A DNA stretch of 64,000 nucleotides from Amycolatopsis albispora. Lineage in GTDB: Bacteria; Actinomycetota; Actinomycetes; Mycobacteriales; Pseudonocardiaceae. This document shows, piece after piece, positions 33,569 through 41,773 of this stretch. Numbering within the stretch: the first letter of the stretch is position 1; every line of letters starts with the position of its first letter. The notes under the pieces were generated by a model that saw only the letters and a program-made list of their open reading frames with translations, did not search any database and was not told the origin of the DNA. The DNA lies in contig NZ_CP015163.1 of assembly GCF_003312875.1 (NCBI RefSeq), forward strand, positions 1,736,001 to 1,800,000, given 5' to 3'. A program made the position numbers and the translations under genes.

Positions 33569-34129
33569 TCAGCCGGCCTTCTGGCCGTCGATGGTTTCAC
33601 GCAGGATGTCCGCGTGCCCGGTGTGCTGCGCGGTCTCCGCGATCAGGTGCATGAGCACCCGGCGCGCGCTGCGCACCGCGCCCGGCTCGTGCCACGGCGC
33701 CTCGGGCAGCGGCTGCGTGGCCGACAGGTCGTCGAGCCCGGCCACGACCTCCTCGGTGCGGGCGGCGATCCGCTCGTACCGCGCGACCACCCCGGCGAGC
33801 GTGTCACCGGGCAGCATCTGGAACTCGTTCTGGTGGTCGATGGCCCACCGCGGGTACTCCTTCGCGGTCCCGGCCGCGAAATCCGCCCAGGTGACGCCCT
33901 CGGGCAGGTCGTAGCGCATGGCCGACGGGCCCTCGACGAGGAAGCGCACCCAGGTGTCCTCCATGGACGCCACGTGCTTGATCAGCCCGCCCAGGCACAG
34001 CGCGCTGACCGTCGGCCGCTCGGCCGCCTGCTCGTCGGTGAGACCGCGGGTGGTGGCGATCAGCGCGGCGCGGGCGTCGGCGAGCGCGGCGAGCAGTTCG
34101 GCCCGCTCGGTGTCGAGGGTGGTGGTCAC
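33569..34129 (-). CDS. DinB/DUF664-like four-helix protein
   Basis: About 186 residues from GTG 34129 (VTTTLDTERAELL). Blocks AERPTVSALCLGGLIKHVASMEDTWVRFLVEG and VLMHLIAETAQHTGHADILRETIDG carry the spaced histidines of the DinB/DUF664 metal-binding four-helix bundle, a fold that includes thiol transferases such as mycothiol-dependent enzymes. Substrate unknown. A GAAGGG lies about nine bases before the GTG. Divergent from a WYL regulator, a pairing seen in other actinomycetes. Confidence 0.8.
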   Translation of the reverse strand: MTTTLDTERAELLAALADARAALIATTRGLTDEQAAERPTVSALCLGGLIKHVASMEDTWVRFLVEGPSAMRYDLPEGVTWADFAAGTAKEYPRWAIDHQNEFQMLPGDTLAGVVARYERIAARTEEVVAGLDDLSATQPLPEAPWHEPGAVRSARRVLMHLIAETAQHTGHADILRETIDGQKAG

Positions 34130-34218
34130 GGCTGGCACGCCCTTCGAATCGGTGGTTTCTGGCACCCGGCCACTCTCGCAGGAGTAGCGGCCAGGTTGTG
34201 TCCTCTTCTTCGGGCAGA

Positions 34219-35211
34219 ATGGAATTCGTGAAAACCTCCGGGCGGCTGCTGTCGTTGCTCTCGCTGCTCCAGGCACGCCGGGACTGGCCGGGCGCGCTGC
34301 TGGCCGAGCGGCTGGAGATCAGCCAGCGGACCGTGCGCCGCGACGTCGACCGGCTGCGCGAACTCGGCTACCCGATCGTGGCCATCAAGGGCCCGGACGG
34401 GGGATACCGCTTGGACGCCGGTTCGGAGCTGCCCCCACTGCTGTTCGACGACGAGCAGGCCGTGGCGCTGGCCGTCGCGCTGCGGATCGCCACCACCTCC
34501 GGCGCCGGGATCGAGGAGGCGGCCGCCCGCGCGCTGACCACCGTCCGGCAGGTCATGCCCGCCCGGCTGCGGCGCCGCATCGACACCTTCGAATTCACCA
34601 CCGTCACCGCGGGCACCCGCCCGGACCCGCCGGTGGCCAGCGAAGTGCTGATGGCGCTGTCGGCCGCGGTGCACGCGCGCGAGGTGCTGCGCTTCGACTA
34701 CCAGCGGCAGGACACCCCCCGCCGCGTCGAGCCCTGCCACCTGGTCACCTGGGGCGGGCGCTGGTACCTGCTCGCCTGGGACCTCGACCGCGCCGACTGG
34801 CGGACCTTCCGCGCCGACCGCATCACCCCGCGGGTGCCCACCGGACCCCGGTTCACCCCGCGGGAACTGCCCGGCGGTGACGTCGCCGCGTTCGTGGCCA
34901 ACCGGTTCCGGGGCTCGACCGGCTCGGGGGAGTGGCCGTGCCGCGGCGAGGTGATCCTGGACCTGCCCGCCGAGCAGGTGTCCGGCTACGTGCGCGACGG
35001 CGTGGTCGAGGAACTCGGCCCGGACCGGTGCCGCCTGGTGGCCGGTTCCTGGTCGTGGGCGGGACTGGCCGCCTCGCTCGGGCGGTTCGACGCCGACATC
35101 GAGGTCGTCGGGCCGCCCGAGCTGAAGCGGGCCTTCGGGAACCTGGCACGCCGGTACGCCGCCGCCGCGGCGGATCGGCGGCGCACCGGCGAAGCGGGTC
35201 AGTCGCGCTGA
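34219..35211 (+). CDS. YafY-type HTH-WYL regulator
   Basis: About 330 residues: an N-terminal HTH_11 domain (LLAERLEISQRTVRRDVDRLRELGYPI), a middle WYL domain (LRFDYQRQ, RRVEPCHLVTWGGRWYLLAWDLDRADWRTFRADRI) and a C-terminal WCX-like part. WYL domains bind ligands or single-stranded nucleic acid. Start is uncertain: ATG 34198, ATG 34219 and GTG 34228 (VKTSGRLLSLL, the usual family N-terminus) are all possible with no clear ribosome site. Probably controls the divergent DinB gene. Its end overlaps the convergent monooxygenase by 13 bases. Confidence 0.85.
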   Translation: MEFVKTSGRLLSLLSLLQARRDWPGALLAERLEISQRTVRRDVDRLRELGYPIVAIKGPDGGYRLDAGSELPPLLFDDEQAVALAVALRIATTSGAGIEEAAARALTTVRQVMPARLRRRIDTFEFTTVTAGTRPDPPVASEVLMALSAAVHAREVLRFDYQRQDTPRRVEPCHLVTWGGRWYLLAWDLDRADWRTFRADRITPRVPTGPRFTPRELPGGDVAAFVANRFRGSTGSGEWPCRGEVILDLPAEQVSGYVRDGVVEELGPDRCRLVAGSWSWAGLAASLGRFDADIEVVGPPELKRAFGNLARRYAAAAADRRRTGEAGQSR

Positions 35212-35528
35212 ACGGCCAGTTCGCCCAGCTCCGACCAGTCGTCCTGGTCGACCTTCGCGTTGACGATCCGCGGGGTTTCCGCGAGGTACGGCGGCAGTTC
35301 GCGCTGCGCGGTCCGGAAGTGCTCGGAGTTGACGTGCGCCGCACCGGCGTCGTCATCGCGGAACGCCTCGACCAGCACGTACTCGTTCGGGTCGTCGAGG
35401 CTGCGCGACCAGTCGTACCAGAGGCAGCCCGGTTCGGCGCGGGTCGCCTCGGTGAACGCACGCGAGATTTCCGGCCACCGGTCCGCGTGCTCCGGCAGCA
35501 CGCGGAACTTCGCGGTGATGAAGATCAT
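35199..35528 (-). CDS. Antibiotic-biosynthesis-monooxygenase (ABM) domain protein, YgiN-like
   Basis: A 109-residue ferredoxin-like alpha/beta barrel protein of the ABM/quinol monooxygenase group, which works as a dimer without metal or flavin. It begins MIFITAKFRVLPEHADRW and has RAEPGCLWYDWSRSLDDPNEYVLVEAFRDDDAGAAH, closely following the family pattern. AAAGGAG precedes the ATG. It follows the SDR gene by 15 bases on the same strand, so the two are likely co-expressed and act on a related compound. Confidence 0.8.
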   Translation of the reverse strand: MIFITAKFRVLPEHADRWPEISRAFTEATRAEPGCLWYDWSRSLDDPNEYVLVEAFRDDDAGAAHVNSEHFRTAQRELPPYLAETPRIVNAKVDQDDWSELGELAVQRD

Positions 35529-35543
35529 GACGCTCCTTTCGGG

Positions 35544-36320
35544 TCAGGCGAACTGGATTCCACCATCGATCATCACCGACTGCCCGGTCATGTAGTCCGA
35601 ATCGGGGGAGGCGAGATAGGACACGTACCCGGCCACGTCCTCCGGCACAGACACCCGGCCGAGGTGGATCAGGTTCGAGTACTTCTCGATCGCCTGGCCC
35701 TTGCGCAGGCCCTCGGACTCGGCGAGCTTCTCGTCGATGAGGTCCCACATCGCGGTGCCGACGATGCCGGGGCAGTAGGCGTTGACCGTGATGCCGTGCT
35801 TGGCCCACTCCATCGCCGCGGCCTGGGTCAGCCCGCGCACCGCCCACTTCGACGCCGAGTAGTGCCCCAGCAGCGCGAACGGCCGGTGCGCCACGATCGA
35901 CGCCGCGCCGATGATCTTGCCGCCGTTGCCCTGCTCGATCATCTGCTTCGCCGCGGCCTGGTAGCACAGGAAGATGCCGCGCGCGTTGATCGCCATCATC
36001 CGGTCCCAGTCCTCCGGGGTCACCTCCAGCAGCGGCAGCACCTGCGCGATGCCCGCGTTCGCCACCATCACGTCCAGCGAGCCGAACGCCTCCGCGGTGG
36101 CGGCGACCATGCCGGTGACCGCCGCCGGATCCGACACGTCGGCGGTGACCACCGCGGAGCGCCGCCCGGCGTCGCGGATCTCCTTGGCGACGGTCTCCAG
36201 TTCGGCTTCGTTGGCGGCGATGTCGTTGACCGCCACGTCGTGCCCGTCCGCGGCGAGCCGCAGCGCGATTCCCTTCCCGATCCCTCGTGCCGCACCGGTG
36301 ACCAGAACGTTCTTGCTCAT
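35544..36320 (-). CDS. SDR oxidoreductase, acetoin/butanediol dehydrogenase-like
   Basis: A 258-residue SDR. TGAARGIG is at residues 8-15, Asp in AVNDI at the end of strand 2 suggests NAD, VANAGIAQ is the NNAG equivalent, and the catalytic set is Ser in GAASIVAH and Tyr-Lys in HYSASK. The C-terminal SEGLRKGQAIEKYSNLIHLGRVSVPEDVAGYVSYLAS strongly resembles acetoin(diacetyl) reductase/meso-butanediol dehydrogenase enzymes. Start ATG 36320 with MSKNVLVTG is clear; upstream frame overlaps the cupin regulator. A palindrome lies 71 bases upstream. Confidence 0.8.
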   Translation of the reverse strand: MSKNVLVTGAARGIGKGIALRLAADGHDVAVNDIAANEAELETVAKEIRDAGRRSAVVTADVSDPAAVTGMVAATAEAFGSLDVMVANAGIAQVLPLLEVTPEDWDRMMAINARGIFLCYQAAAKQMIEQGNGGKIIGAASIVAHRPFALLGHYSASKWAVRGLTQAAAMEWAKHGITVNAYCPGIVGTAMWDLIDEKLAESEGLRKGQAIEKYSNLIHLGRVSVPEDVAGYVSYLASPDSDYMTGQSVMIDGGIQFA

Positions 36321-36390
36321 GCGATGACTCCTTTGTGGTCGCTGGGCTAGAACGGAAGGTAGGCAGGCCGCGGCGGCACCGGCAGGGTCG

Positions 36391-36413
36391 CGCTGTCTCA
36401 GTTTGAGACAGCG
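36391..36413. promoter_or_regulatory. Perfect 10-base-arm palindrome upstream of the SDR gene
   Basis: Arms CGCTGTCTCA (36391-36400) and TGAGACAGCG (36404-36413) flank GTT. The element includes the stop codon of the cupin regulator gene and lies upstream of the SDR/ABM pair on the same strand. It could be a regulator operator or an intercistronic hairpin. Confidence 0.5.
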
Positions 36414-36982
36414 GTGGTGCCGGTGCCGCGTGGCCGCATGATCAACGCGGCCACGTGGTAGCGGCAGATCTCGCCGGTCCGGTTGGCGTAGGCGTGCGGG
36501 AGGTCGGCGGCCAGGTACAGGGAATCGCCCGCGGCCAGGTTGATTTCGCGGCCGTCGACGGTCATCGTCAGCACGCCCTCGGACACCGCGATGAACTCGT
36601 GCGAACCGGCGGCCCACGGGCCGTAGGTGCCCGGTTCGCAGCCGGGCGGCAGCATGACGGCGATCCACTCGAAGTTGACCCCGGGGATCACCGGGGTCAG
36701 TATCGTCCGCAGCCAGCCGCCGGGTTCGTGCACGATGTCCTGCTCGCCGGCGCGGCGCAGCACCATGCGCTGGGTTTCGGGGTCCTCGATCAACCGGCTC
36801 AGCCGCACCCCGAGCCCGTTCGCGATGCGGTCGAGCACCACGACGGTGGACGCCTTCTCGCCACGCTCCACAGAGGACAGCATGCTCGGGCTGACCGACG
36901 AGCGGTCGGCCAGCGCCTGCAGGCTCAGGCCCCGTTCCACGCGCAGCGCCTGAACGCGCTTGCCCAACGCCACCAGATCCAT
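36398..36982 (-). CDS. XRE-cupin transcriptional regulator
   Basis: A 194-residue two-domain regulator: XRE helix-turn-helix (LSLQALADRSSVSPSMLSSVERG, residues about 19-41) followed by a C-terminal cupin (GSHEFIAVSEGVLTMTVDGREINLAAGDSLYLAADLPHAYANRTGE) that binds a small ligand or metal. ATG 36982. It is divergent from an acetyltransferase, with paired direct repeats between them, and is upstream of the SDR/ABM genes on the same strand. It probably regulates one or both sides. Confidence 0.85.
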   Translation of the reverse strand: MDLVALGKRVQALRVERGLSLQALADRSSVSPSMLSSVERGEKASTVVVLDRIANGLGVRLSRLIEDPETQRMVLRRAGEQDIVHEPGGWLRTILTPVIPGVNFEWIAVMLPPGCEPGTYGPWAAGSHEFIAVSEGVLTMTVDGREINLAAGDSLYLAADLPHAYANRTGEICRYHVAALIMRPRGTGTTAVSN

Positions 36983-36985
36983 TTA

Positions 36986-37015
36986 CGCTATAGTAGTGAA
37001 CTCATCCGCTATAGT
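36986..37015. promoter_or_regulatory. Paired direct repeats, likely XRE-cupin operator over the promoter
   Basis: CGCTATAGT occurs at 36986-36994 and 37007-37015, exactly 21 bases apart, two helical turns. Each contains TATAGT, a good -10 hexamer; the first copy could be the -10 of the acetyltransferase and the second overlaps its GTG start. A regulator bound here would block RNA polymerase in both directions. Confidence 0.55.
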
Positions 37016-37532
37016 GAAGCCCCTGCGGGAGGCCACCCGGGCCGACCTCCCGGCGATCGCCGAGATCTACGCGCATTACGTGCGGAACAGCGTGGCCACC
37101 TTCGAGCTGACCCCGCCGGACGCGGTGGAGTGGGAGCGCCGCTTCGACGCCGTGGTCGGCGCGGGCCTGCCGTTCCTGGTGGCCGAGTCCGGGGGCGCGG
37201 TGGCCGGGTACGCGTACTGCGTGCAGTGGAAGCCGCGGCCCGCGTACCGGCACAGCGTGGAGAACTCGATCTACCTGGCACCCGAGGCGGCCGGACAGGG
37301 GCTCGGCGGGGCGCTCCTGGACGAGTTGCTCGCGCGCTGCGCCGAGGCGGACATCCGCCAGGTGATCGCGGTGATCGCCGACACGGGCGACCCTTCCTCA
37401 GCGGAACTGCACCGGCGGCGAGGTTTCCGCGAAGTGGGCCGGCTGTCGAAGGTGGGGTTCAAGCATGGGCGGTGGCTGGACACGGGGTTGTGGCAGAAGG
37501 AGTTGGGGAGCCACCCCGGGGGCCGATTGTGA
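37014..37532 (+). CDS. GNAT N-acetyltransferase, phosphinothricin acetyltransferase-like
   Basis: About 172 residues from GTG 37014 (VKPLREATRADLPAIAEIYAHYV). The pattern IAEIYAHYVRNSVATFEL, then YAYCVQWKPRPAYRHSVENSIYLAPEAAGQGLGGALLDELL (acetyl-CoA loop AAGQGLGGALL) and GFREVGRLSKVGFKHGRWLDTGLWQKEL follows the phosphinothricin/methionine sulfoximine acetyltransferase (Pat/MddA) group closely. It would acetylate an amino-acid-like toxin or metabolite. A strong hairpin begins two bases after its stop. Divergent from the XRE-cupin gene. Confidence 0.82.
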   Translation: MKPLREATRADLPAIAEIYAHYVRNSVATFELTPPDAVEWERRFDAVVGAGLPFLVAESGGAVAGYAYCVQWKPRPAYRHSVENSIYLAPEAAGQGLGGALLDELLARCAEADIRQVIAVIADTGDPSSAELHRRRGFREVGRLSKVGFKHGRWLDTGLWQKELGSHPGGRL

Positions 37533-37534
37533 CG

Positions 37535-37594
37535 ACGGCGAAGGCCGCCTTGTCAAGGCTGGGGAACGTACCTTGACAAGGCGGCCTTCGCCGT
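37535..37594. terminator. Perfect 24-base-pair stem-loop, probable terminator
   Basis: Arms at 37535-37558 and 37571-37594 are perfectly complementary over 24 bases with a 12-base loop (37559-37570). The stem starts two bases after the acetyltransferase stop and is followed by GTTTTGG. It should terminate rightward transcription very efficiently and, being symmetrical, may also act on leftward transcription from the ABC genes. Confidence 0.75.
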
Positions 37595-37691
37595 GTTTTG
37601 GCTGTGGATCGGGGTGGGGAAGGGGGGCTCTGGGCGGCTGCGCGGGTGGGGTGCCCCGCCTCCCGTTGGGATCCCGGGTGGTGGCCGATGG

Positions 37692-37823
37692 ACACGAATG
37701 TGGCTTTGGGGGCGGAATCGGCCCCGAAAGCCACATTCGTGTTCGCGGGGCGCCCCGGGGCGGGCGGTGTCACGAATGTGGCTTTCGAGACGCCAAACGT
37801 CTCGAATGTGGCTTTCGTGACAC
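37692..37823. repeat. Cluster of four GAATGTGGCTTT repeats in palindromic settings
   Basis: GAATGTGGCTTT is at 37696-37707, 37774-37785 and 37804-37815 and in inverse orientation at 37727-37738. The first two form a 16-base perfect inverted repeat (37692-37707 with 37727-37742). The last two are direct copies flanked by pairing outer arms (GTGTCACGAA 37767-37776 with TTCGTGACAC 37814-37823) and inner arms (CGAGACG 37786-37792 with CGTCTCG 37798-37804). With the 24-bp hairpin this accounts for most of the 306-base gap between genes; the remaining 37595-37691 shows nothing recognisable. Confidence 0.75.
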
Positions 37824-37838
37824 GGCCAGGCGGCGGTG

Positions 37839-38498
37839 TCAGTCCAGGGCGGCGGTGAGGACGCCGTCCAGTAGGCGTACTCGGCGGTCCGCGATCTCGT
37901 GCACCCGGTCGTCGTGGGTGGCGGCGATGACGGCGGCGCCCTCGGCCGCGCACCCCCGGAGCAGCCGCAGGACCGGGCCGATGCTCGCGCCGTCCAGGTG
38001 TGCGGTGGGCTCGTCGGTCAGCAGGACCTTCGGCCGCGCGCTGACCGCCCGCGCCAGCGCCACCCGCTGCTGCTGCCCGAACGAAACCTCCGTCGGATAG
38101 CGCTCAGCCAGTTCGCCGATGCCCAGCGCGCCCAGCAACTCGCGCACCCTGGCGCCGATGTCCTCACCAGTGGGCCGCAACCGCAGCGGCAGCGCCACGT
38201 TCTCCGCCACCGTCAGCTCGTTCGCCAGGCCCAGCGCCTGCGGCAGCACCGCGCACGTGTGCCACGGCGGCGCCTCCGAAATCGGCACCCCGTCCAGGTA
38301 CACCGCCCCCGAATCGGGTGAATCGAACCCGCCGAGCAGGGCCAGCAGCGCGCTCTTCCCCGACCCCGACCGCCCCGCGACCGTGGTCAGCTCACCCGCG
38401 TGCACCTGAAGCTCCAGCCCCCGCAGCACCTCGACATCACCACTGGGGTGGGCGAACCGCCGGTGCAGGCCCACCGCGCGCAGCGCCGGCTCGGTCAC
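37839..38498 (-). CDS. ABC transporter ATP-binding protein (degenerate signature)
   Basis: A 219-residue MacB/LolD-type ATPase. Walker A GRSGSGKSA, Q-loop VLPQ, Walker B VLLTDEPTAHLD and H-loop ATHDD are intact, but the signature LSGGQ is changed to VSFGQ. GTG 38498 has GGAAGGGG upstream and overlaps the stop of the other ATPase as GTGA, so translation is coupled. With the neighbouring ATPase and the large permease it should form an exporter whose two nucleotide sites are unequal. Substrate unknown. Confidence 0.85.
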   Translation of the reverse strand: MTEPALRAVGLHRRFAHPSGDVEVLRGLELQVHAGELTTVAGRSGSGKSALLALLGGFDSPDSGAVYLDGVPISEAPPWHTCAVLPQALGLANELTVAENVALPLRLRPTGEDIGARVRELLGALGIGELAERYPTEVSFGQQQRVALARAVSARPKVLLTDEPTAHLDGASIGPVLRLLRGCAAEGAAVIAATHDDRVHEIADRRVRLLDGVLTAALD

Positions 38499-39190
38499 GC
38501 CGCTCGCCCCTTCCGGTCCTCGACCCCGTCCACCATGCCTTCGCGCAACCACACCACCCGCGAACCGAGCGCGATCAACCGGTCGTCGTGGGAGGCCGCG
38601 ACCACGGTGTACTCGTCGGCCACCAGGTCCGCGATCGTCTCCAGCACCAGGTCCGCCGACGCCTCGTCCAGCTGTGAGGTCGGCTCGTCGGCCAGCACCA
38701 CCGCCGAACCACGCGCCAGCGCGCACCCGAAGGCCAGTCGCTGCTGCTGACCGCCGGACAACGCGGTCAGCTGCCAGTCCGCGGTGTGCGCCAACCCGAG
38801 CCGCGCCAGGATCGCCGCCGCGTCGCACGACCGCCGCGCGGACCGCGCCGCCGCCTGCAGGTTGTCCTCAATGGACAGATACTCCAGCAGATTGTCCAGC
38901 GGCTGCTGGAAAACCACGCCGAGGTGATCACGCCGCAGCTGACGGCGGGCGGCGTGGCCGAGGCGCGTGGTGTCGGTGCCGTCGAAGCGGACCACGCCAC
39001 GCGCGGGCCGGTCGACCAGGCCGAGCACCCGCAGCAGCGTCGACTTGCCCGAACCGGACGGCCCGGCCAGCACGGTCAGCCCCCGGTGCGGCACGGTGAA
39101 CGCGGCGTCGTGCACGGCGGTCACCACCCCCGCCGGGGTCGGGTAGTCCACGCCGACCCCGTGGAGCTGGAACATCGGAACGTCAGGCAC
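38495..39190 (-). CDS. ABC transporter ATP-binding protein (canonical)
   Basis: A 231-residue MacB/LolD-type ATPase with Walker A GPSGSGKST, Q-loop VFQQ, a perfect LSGGQQQR signature, Walker B VVLADEPTSQLD and H-loop ASHDD. The start GTG 39190 has GGAG seven bases before it and overlaps the permease stop by eight bases; an ATG at 39175 is possible but has no ribosome site. It is the second gene of a permease-ATPase-ATPase operon and the likely catalytic partner of the degenerate ATPase downstream. Confidence 0.87.
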   Translation of the reverse strand: MPDVPMFQLHGVGVDYPTPAGVVTAVHDAAFTVPHRGLTVLAGPSGSGKSTLLRVLGLVDRPARGVVRFDGTDTTRLGHAARRQLRRDHLGVVFQQPLDNLLEYLSIEDNLQAAARSARRSCDAAAILARLGLAHTADWQLTALSGGQQQRLAFGCALARGSAVVLADEPTSQLDEASADLVLETIADLVADEYTVVAASHDDRLIALGSRVVWLREGMVDGVEDRKGRAA

Positions 39191-41762
39191 GCAGCAACTC
39201 CGCGGTCCGGGCGGTACGCACCGAGCGCACCGCGATCCAGCCTGCCATGGCCACCACCAGCACCGCCGCGGCGACCGCGCCGAGCACAAAAAGCGTCGGG
39301 TCCGGCGGGGCCGAACGCGGCGCCAGCCAGCGCGCCGGGTCGAAGCGCGGTGCCGAAATCGCCGCGACCGCCACCCCGCATGCCACACCGGTCACCACCG
39401 CCATCCCGGCCAGCGCGCCGTGCTCGATCAGGTGGCTGCGCAACAGGGCACGCGGCCGCATCCCCATGCGCAGCACCAGCGCCCCGGCCAGCGCGTTCTG
39501 CCGCCGCCGCACTTCGACCGCCACCAGCAGCGCGAGCACCGCGACCACCGCCAGCACCGCGCCGAGCACCACCACAAAGCTGAAGGTCCACTCGACCAGC
39601 AGGAACGGCAGCGCGTCGAGCGCGGTCTGGCGGCTCAGCTCGTTGGGGTGCGCCAGATCGGCGGCGGCCAGCGCGCCGGTCAGCGAGGCCAGCGGCAGCT
39701 CCGACAGCACCGTCCACTTCGGAACGCCGGTGAGCTGCTGCGGGGTCAGCGCCGCCCGCGAGATCACGTACCCCGGCTTGCCACCGATGATCGGGAACAC
39801 CGTCAGGTCCGCGACCGGCGCGGCGTCGCCGAGACCGGGCAGCTCGGCTCGCTGTCCCGGCCGGTGCCCGACCCGCAGCGCGGGCACGCCGTCCGGCCCC
39901 GGCGGGCCGAGCCGGTCCAGCAGCGCCGGGTCGAAATCGCCGAGCCACGCGGATTCGGTGAAGGTGGCCGGGTCCACCACGAGCACCACGCTGCCGGTGC
40001 CGGTCAGCTCGCCGACCACCGTGCTGTTGCCGCGCAACGCCTCGGGCAGCGGGACCTCGCCGGTGCCGACGGTGGATTCGGTGTCGGCACGGGAGTTCGC
40101 GCCGACGAACAGCCCGGACTTGGTCTCCAGCGCGGTCCGCTGCCCGTCGGCGATACCGTTGCCCGCGGCCAGCGTGCCCAGCGCCAGCACCCCGATCACG
40201 AGCACCCCGGTCACCGGCGCGCGGGCCCCGGCCAGCCGCCGGATCGCCAGCTGCAGCGCGGGCCGCGACCAGAACCGCGCGCGGTGGGAGGCGGCCAGCA
40301 GCAGCCACCCCAGCCGCGCGGCCACCAGCCCGGCGGTGAGCACCACAAAAACCGGGTAGGTCAGGGCGATCGGATCGATCGGCGGCACCGGCTCGGTGGC
40401 CGTCACCGGCGGCCGCGAGGTCAGCCGCAGCCAGCCGATCAGCGCCAGCGCGGCGGCGCCCAGTTCCCACGGCAGCCAGAACAGCACCTGCCGGGCGCGC
40501 CCACCGGCGACCCGGCCCAGCTGGAATTCCCGGTGCACGCGCACCGCGACCACCCCGGCCAGCAACAGCACCGACAGCACCAGCACCCCGGCCGCGACGG
40601 CGACCGACAGCAGTTTCGCCGGGGCGCTCGCGGCACCGGGCGGCCCGTAGACACCGAGCAGGACGTGCGCGAGCGCGGTGCCCGCCGCGCCGCCGAGCAG
40701 CAGCGCGGTGCCGAGTTCGGCCACCGCCAGCCCGCCCACCGCCAGTGGCCCCGACCCGCGCGTGACGTGCAGCCGGACGTGCCGGTAGCGCCGCTGGTAC
40801 CACTGCAGCCCGACGGTGCCGATGCCGCCGAGCCCGACCAGCACGCTCAGCGCGGCCAGCGGCAGGATCGAGTCGCGCACGTTCTCCTGCGCCTGGCTCG
40901 CGATGTCCACCGAGATCCCGAACGGCGTCCCGGCGTCGAGCCGCGTCCCCGGCCCGAGGTCGGCGCGGACCGCGGCGACCAGCTCACCGGCGCGCCGCGT
41001 CTGGTCCTCCGCCTCGGCGACGGTGGCCGGAGTCGGCGTGTCGAAGGTGATGCGCATCGACTCCAGCCCCGGCGCGCCCGCGGCGGCCGCGGCCTGGAAG
41101 AAGCTGTCGCGGTCGGTGGCGAACACGATCGCGCCACCGGCGGGATCGACCTTCCGCTGCTGCACCGCCAGCGCCTGCTGCGAACACCACCAGCGCGGCG
41201 CCGGGTTCACCAGGTCCTGGTACACGCCGACGACCGGCGGCAGCGCACCGTGCGCACCCCGCGCGCCGAGGCTCAGCCCCGCCTGGGAGAACAGGTCCTT
41301 GCCCATCCACAACCCGGGCGCGCGGCTGCCGTCGGCGAGCGCGAGCTGGTCCAGACCGCCGTCGGTGTAGCCGAGGCGTGTTTTGTAGTTCGTGCCCGCG
41401 AATTCGACGTTGCTCAGATCCGGCGTGTACATCGCGACCCGCGGCTCACCGAAACCGTGCGCGGGCGCGTGCCGCCGGACTGTCTCGAGCGTGGCGGGAA
41501 CGGTCGCCGGGTCGACCCCGCGCTGGGTGAACGACGGCCCGTACAGATCGGGGCAGGTGATCTCGGCCTGCGCGGACACCGTCGCGCCACCGGCCGCCGA
41601 CGCGTGCAGCACCGCCGCCCCGGCCAGGAAGCACGACAGCAACGCGGTGACCCCGGCGACGAGCAGGGTCAGCGGACTCGACAACGCGGCACGCGGGGCG
41701 TTGCGCCACGGGCCGGCGCGGCGAGCGTTCCTGGACGTGGCCGGCCCCCTGCGACTGCGCAT
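39183..41762 (-). CDS. Large FtsX/MacB-type ABC permease
   Basis: An 859-residue membrane protein. A signal-anchor helix at about 29-54 is followed by a large extracytoplasmic domain (about 55-300, with Cys pairs), a block of helices (about 305-540), a second extracytoplasmic part and a C-terminal FtsX-like set of three helices (WTFSFVVVLGAVLAVVAVLALLVAV, then LAGMAVVTGVACGVAVAAI, then FVLGAVAAAVLVVAMAGWIAV). The double permease layout fits exporters that move lipids, peptides or antibiotics outward from the membrane. ATG 41762 lies 11 bases after the LysR stop; the open frame continues upstream antisense-phase through LysR and is not used. Confidence 0.82.
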   Translation of the reverse strand: MRSRRGPATSRNARRAGPWRNAPRAALSSPLTLLVAGVTALLSCFLAGAAVLHASAAGGATVSAQAEITCPDLYGPSFTQRGVDPATVPATLETVRRHAPAHGFGEPRVAMYTPDLSNVEFAGTNYKTRLGYTDGGLDQLALADGSRAPGLWMGKDLFSQAGLSLGARGAHGALPPVVGVYQDLVNPAPRWWCSQQALAVQQRKVDPAGGAIVFATDRDSFFQAAAAAGAPGLESMRITFDTPTPATVAEAEDQTRRAGELVAAVRADLGPGTRLDAGTPFGISVDIASQAQENVRDSILPLAALSVLVGLGGIGTVGLQWYQRRYRHVRLHVTRGSGPLAVGGLAVAELGTALLLGGAAGTALAHVLLGVYGPPGAASAPAKLLSVAVAAGVLVLSVLLLAGVVAVRVHREFQLGRVAGGRARQVLFWLPWELGAAALALIGWLRLTSRPPVTATEPVPPIDPIALTYPVFVVLTAGLVAARLGWLLLAASHRARFWSRPALQLAIRRLAGARAPVTGVLVIGVLALGTLAAGNGIADGQRTALETKSGLFVGANSRADTESTVGTGEVPLPEALRGNSTVVGELTGTGSVVLVVDPATFTESAWLGDFDPALLDRLGPPGPDGVPALRVGHRPGQRAELPGLGDAAPVADLTVFPIIGGKPGYVISRAALTPQQLTGVPKWTVLSELPLASLTGALAAADLAHPNELSRQTALDALPFLLVEWTFSFVVVLGAVLAVVAVLALLVAVEVRRRQNALAGALVLRMGMRPRALLRSHLIEHGALAGMAVVTGVACGVAVAAISAPRFDPARWLAPRSAPPDPTLFVLGAVAAAVLVVAMAGWIAVRSVRTARTAELLRA

Positions 41763-41773
41763 GGCACCGCACG

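Noticed and set aside
37459..37953. Open frames across the 37.5-37.8 kb gap
   Set aside because: They consist of translated repeats and palindromes and have no homology-like features.
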